Of a stretch of DNA of 8,496 bases, positions 5,551 to 8,496 are shown one piece after another. Origin of the DNA: Gemmataceae bacterium (GTDB taxonomy: Bacteria > Planctomycetota > Planctomycetia > Gemmatales > Gemmataceae). How positions within the stretch are numbered: the first letter of the stretch is position 1; each line of letters opens with the position of its first letter. The DNA is taken from positions 1-8,496 of the forward strand of contig JAFMJU010000153.1 in assembly GCA_017853285.1 (NCBI GenBank), in the 5' to 3' direction. Below the pieces are notes generated by a model. It worked only from the letters and a program-made list of their open reading frames with translations. It searched no databases and had not been told where the DNA came from. A program made the translations under genes and the position numbers.

Positions 5551-8496
5551 TCAGTCGTCCTGTTCCTCGGCAAGCTCAGGGCGACCCTCAGGTCGTTGCC
5601 TGGACACCTCCGGGTCATTTTCAATGCGGATGGTTTGCTTGAACACTTGACCATCCACCTTCAGCTCCAGCCGGTATTCCCCTGGAGGAAGCGTTTGTCC
5701 CTCCCGGGGTCCGCCAGCCCGGCCACCCGGTCCAGCCCGGCCGGCACCTCTTTCCCTGCCGGGAGAATCCGGCTGGGCTCCTGGAGCGACCGGACGGTTC
5801 CTGCCGGGTGTGGCGCCTCGACGCATATCCCAAACGATTCGGTGCCAGCCGGCGTCCTGCGGGCAATCCAGGGTCCTGACAACCTCACCCTGAATATCGT
5901 GGATCTCGATGGTCGGTTTCTCCTTGGCCTTCTCGGTCAGGAGGAAGTGGATCACCGCGCCGCTGGGAGGATTCTCCCCGCGGTAACGCCTCGAACCCCC
6001 ACCGTAGATGGGCCCCCGGGTGGGTTCGAAGCCCCATTGGGTGGCGGCATCCGGCTTGAACAGGGTTGCTTTGGCTTTTTCCGATTCAGGGCTGCTTTGC
6101 CGCAACGGGGCAATGTCAAGAATCCAGACTCCCCTCCCGTGGGTGGCAAGCACGATCTCGCTGCCGCGCGCCGGTTGGGCAACCTCGTGGACGGCCACGG
6201 TGGGAAGGTTGCCCTTCACGCGGGTCCAGGTGGCGCCCCGGTCCGTGGAGACATGGAAACCGAATTCGGTGCCGCAGTAAAGGACCCGCGGATTGACCCG
6301 GTCTTCCCGGAGCACCCGGGTGGAACCGGGCGGCAGGTTGCCGGACAGGGCTGTCCATTCCTGGCCGTGGTTTTCCGTGACCAGCAGCAGGGGACGCTCA
6401 TCGCCGTCACGGTGCCCGTCCAGAGCCACATAGCAGCGGCCTGCCTGGTGCCGGGAAGGTTCGATGGTGGACACCCACCTTGGGTTTCCCGCGGCCGGCA
6501 GGCCGGGCGCCAGCAGACTGTTGCTGAGGTTTTGCCAGGTCGAGCCCATGTCCTTGCTTAGCCAAAGCCAGCCGTCATCCGTCCCTGCCCACAACTCCTG
6601 CGGATCCAGCGGGCTTTCCGCCAGGGCCGAGGCCGTGCCGCGGCGGGTCCGCGAAAGTTCAGGGGAAATCGGGCGGGAAGGGTCACCCGGCCCCAAGGTG
6701 CGAAACACCCGGTTGCCCCCCACGAAGGCGATCTTCGGGTTGGCGGCACTCAAGATATAAGGAGTGTTCCAGTTGAACCGGTAAGGCTCGGCCTGGCCCT
6801 CCGGGTTGCGGGGCCTGAGGAAACCACGCTCGCCGGTTTCAAGGTGGATCCGGCCCACCCCTCCATCCTGCGTTTCGAAATACACAAGGGAAGGATCTTG
6901 GGCATCCACCCGGCAAACAAAACCGTCGCCACCACTCAGCAAAACCCAATCTTCATTGGTGGGCCCGCCTGCGGATCGGGTCCGCGAGGGCGCGCCCCAC
7001 GACCCGTTGTCCTGCAGGCCACCGTACACCCGGTACGGATGCCGGTTGTCGACCGCCACATGGTAGAACTGCGAGATCGTGACGTGGTTCAGGAAATCCC
7101 AGTTTTCCGACCGGTCATGGCTGGTGTACACGCCACCGTCGTTGCCAAGGATCAACCGCCTGCCGTCCCTCGGATCGATCCAGAGGGCGTGATGGTCGGG
7201 GTGTGTGCCCTTGCCAGCGTCATTCTTGAAGGTTTTTCCACCGTCATTGCTCTTGTAGAGCTCCACGCCGAGGATGAAAACCTGGTCCGGGTTCGATGGG
7301 TCCACCCGCACCTGGGAGAAATACATCGGACGGGGGTTGAGGCTGTTCACCCGGCGGAAGGTCTCGCCGCCATCATCGGATCGGTAAACGCCGCCATAGC
7401 GGTGCGCGTTGGGTCCTTGTTGGTCCTGGATATTTTCCGCTTGCCCGCCCAGGTGGGCGGTGTAGGGTCTGGTGGCCGCCGGTGTTGCGGGTTGGGCTTC
7501 AGCCCCGCCGGGTTGTCCACCCCTGCCGCCGCCACCGCCGCCGGGTTGTCCACCCCTGCCGCCGCCACCGCCGCCGGGTTGTCCACCTCTGCCACCGCCA
7601 CCAGGTTGTCCACCCCGGTTGCCACCTCCCGGGCCCCTTTGGCCTTGGGTGCCTTCAGCGGGTCGTTCCCCGAGTGTGATTTCAATTTCCTGCGGTTTGC
7701 CATCCCGGGTGTAATGCAACTTCACCTTGTCCCCGGGTTTTTTACCCTGCAGGGCTTCCTGCAACTGCTGCTGGCTGGTGGCGGGTTTGCCGTCCACTTT
7801 CTGGAGGATGTCGCCAGCCTTCAGTCCGGCCTTACCCGCGGGGCCTTCAGCGGGCGGTTCCCGCATCAGGCCGGGCTTGGTTGGATCGAGGGCCAACCCC
7901 AGGTAAGCAAAACGTGGAGGTGTGCCCTTGCCGATGTCGGCGCAATCCACCACGGCGTAGACCACTTTCGGGTCCTTCTTGCACCAATCCAGGCCGATGC
8001 GTCCCATGGCCGATTCGGGCAGGCCCTGGGTGATTTTCTGGAAAGTCTTACCCCCGTCCTTCGTCCGATGGATCCCCGAGCCCTTGCCCCATTTCACCTC
8101 GGGGTCGTATGCGTCGTACCCGTCAGGCAACGGCGGTTCCCCACGCATGCTGTCAAATCCGCCCCTACGCACCTGCCAGGTCGCCACAAGCAGGATTTCC
8201 GGATCGGTGGGGTGCATGCGCATGTCGATGACGCCGGTTTGGTCATCGACAAAAAGGATGCGGTTCCAAGTGGCTCCCCCGTCGATCGTCTTGTAGACGC
8301 CCCTCTCGCCTCCGGCTTTCCAGTAGGGGCCAAGGGCTCCCACATAGACGATCTTGGGATCCTTGGGGTGGATGATGATCTTGCCGGTTTGGAAGCTCTG
8401 CCCAAGGCCCATGTGCTTCCAGCTCTTTCCGCCGTCTTCTGACTTGTAGACGCCATTTCCCCAGGAAACCGAGTTGCGGGGATTGTTCTCGCCTGT
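5551..8496 (-). CDS. BNR/sortilin-type beta-propeller protein with inserted PDZ domain (partial)
   Basis: This is a partial gene, open across the right edge. The frame continues 28 codons upstream of the internal ATG at 8412, starting TGENNPRNSVSWGNGVYKS, so 981 residues are visible and the true start is outside. Asp-box repeats mark propeller blades: SEDGGKSW (19-26), TIDGGATW (70-77), TKDGGKTF (145-152), SDDGGETF (373-380), SNDGGKTF (416-423), SKDMGSTW (647-654) and STDRGATW (750-757), plus degenerate SHDRSENW (459-466) and TENHGQEW (707-714). YGGLQDNGSW at about 491-500 is typical of this 'glycosyl hydrolase, BNR repeat' group, related in fold to sortilin/VPS10 and GH74 double propellers. 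A PDZ domain (about 196-278) and a Gly-rich linker (about 282-332) interrupt the first propeller. A FlgD-like Ig domain lies at about 862-960 (TIEIHDIQGEVVRTL to GEYRLELKVDGQ). An extracytoplasmic location is usual for the family, but the signal peptide is out of view. Enzyme activity is unproven. The end is acidic (ELAEEQDD). Confidence 0.88.
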   Translation of the reverse strand, partial: TGENNPRNSVSWGNGVYKSEDGGKSWKHMGLGQSFQTGKIIIHPKDPKIVYVGALGPYWKAGGERGVYKTIDGGATWNRILFVDDQTGVIDMRMHPTDPEILLVATWQVRRGGFDSMRGEPPLPDGYDAYDPEVKWGKGSGIHRTKDGGKTFQKITQGLPESAMGRIGLDWCKKDPKVVYAVVDCADIGKGTPPRFAYLGLALDPTKPGLMREPPAEGPAGKAGLKAGDILQKVDGKPATSQQQLQEALQGKKPGDKVKLHYTRDGKPQEIEITLGERPAEGTQGQRGPGGGNRGGQPGGGGRGGQPGGGGGGRGGQPGGGGGGRGGQPGGAEAQPATPAATRPYTAHLGGQAENIQDQQGPNAHRYGGVYRSDDGGETFRRVNSLNPRPMYFSQVRVDPSNPDQVFILGVELYKSNDGGKTFKNDAGKGTHPDHHALWIDPRDGRRLILGNDGGVYTSHDRSENWDFLNHVTISQFYHVAVDNRHPYRVYGGLQDNGSWGAPSRTRSAGGPTNEDWVLLSGGDGFVCRVDAQDPSLVYFETQDGGVGRIHLETGERGFLRPRNPEGQAEPYRFNWNTPYILSAANPKIAFVGGNRVFRTLGPGDPSRPISPELSRTRRGTASALAESPLDPQELWAGTDDGWLWLSKDMGSTWQNLSNSLLAPGLPAAGNPRWVSTIEPSRHQAGRCYVALDGHRDGDERPLLLVTENHGQEWTALSGNLPPGSTRVLREDRVNPRVLYCGTEFGFHVSTDRGATWTRVKGNLPTVAVHEVAQPARGSEIVLATHGRGVWILDIAPLRQSSPESEKAKATLFKPDAATQWGFEPTRGPIYGGGSRRYRGENPPSGAVIHFLLTEKAKEKPTIEIHDIQGEVVRTLDCPQDAGWHRIVWDMRRGATPGRNRPVAPGAQPDSPGRERGAGRAGPGGRAGGPREGQTLPPGEYRLELKVDGQVFKQTIRIENDPEVSRQRPEGRPELAEEQDD
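7510..7626. repeat. 33-bp in-frame tandem repeat encoding RGGQPGGGGGG
   Basis: Two identical 33-bp copies occupy 7510-7542 and 7543-7575 (+ strand starting GGGTTGTCCACCCC). The 33-bp periodicity stays perfect through 7587. A shorter, diverged 27-bp copy follows at 7576-7602, then a partial copy beginning AGGTTGTCCACCCC at 7603. On the coding strand this gives four RGGQP units separated by glycine runs. Identity at third codon positions points to recent duplication by slippage or unequal exchange. The copies form the flexible linker after the PDZ domain. Confidence 0.9.
7663..7911 (-). other. PDZ domain inside the propeller protein
   Basis: The translated segment runs from FAYLGLALDP to EIEITLGERP. 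It contains the usual PDZ landmarks in order: GPAGKAGLKAGDILQKVDGK (the core carboxylate-loop and strand pattern), SQQQLQEALQGKKPGDKV, then LHYTRDGKPQEIEITLG. In HtrA/DegP-type and other bacterial proteins, such domains bind C-terminal peptides or mediate assembly. Here it sits between the third Asp-box and the fourth. In relatives of this family, as I recall them, the corresponding strand runs directly from VVYA(V/L)VE to a GGVYRSDDGG-type segment. Confidence 0.85.

Noticed and set aside
5545..6561. + strand open frame of 338 codons starting at the terminator end
   Set aside because: It is antisense to the C-terminal half of the propeller gene and has no domain pattern; treated as a shadow.
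6844..8442. Long + strand open frame (532 codons) opposite the propeller gene
   Set aside because: It lies wholly antisense to a clearly recognised protein with Asp-box, PDZ and FlgD-like motifs. Its product is compositionally odd (repeats of Ala, Pro, Leu) and matches no family; open antisense frames are expected at this GC content.

Overview
The window is GC-rich, ordinary-looking bacterial chromosome with five protein-coding genes. No RNA genes, CRISPR arrays, insertion sequences or phage genes were seen. A large MMPL exporter, a BNR/sortilin-type double propeller with a PDZ domain and FlgD-like tail, and the style of the S20 protein suggest a Planctomycetota-like organism. That is an inference from gene style; no marker here settles it.

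Layout: positions 1-86 are an AT-rich leader. On the + strand follow an alpha/beta hydrolase (87-941) and a 459-residue protein of unknown function whose first 90 residues resemble an ATP-cone (1007-2386). A 65-bp gap holding a tight GC hairpin separates them. A 160-bp spacer with a candidate extended -10 promoter leads to rpsT, ribosomal protein S20 (2547-2807). rpsT converges on an MMPL-family membrane transporter on the - strand (2866-5271), whose start is fixed by a strong ribosome-binding site. The 279-bp region 5272-5550 holds the transporter's candidate promoter, a run of A/T tracts spaced about one helical turn apart, and a perfect 14-bp-stem terminator. The terminator closes the last gene, a large - strand BNR-repeat beta-propeller protein (5551-8496). 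That gene runs off the right edge, so its N-terminus and any signal peptide lie outside.

The genes do not form one pathway. The hydrolase and the cone-like gene may be co-transcribed. rpsT is housekeeping. The transporter and the propeller protein share a strand but are separated by the terminator, so they are probably separate transcription units, both likely acting at or beyond the cell envelope.

The most unusual items are the PDZ domain plus Gly-rich tandem repeat inserted inside the propeller, and the ATP-cone-like orphan protein. No clearly new multi-gene system (defence, mobile or biosynthetic) is visible.
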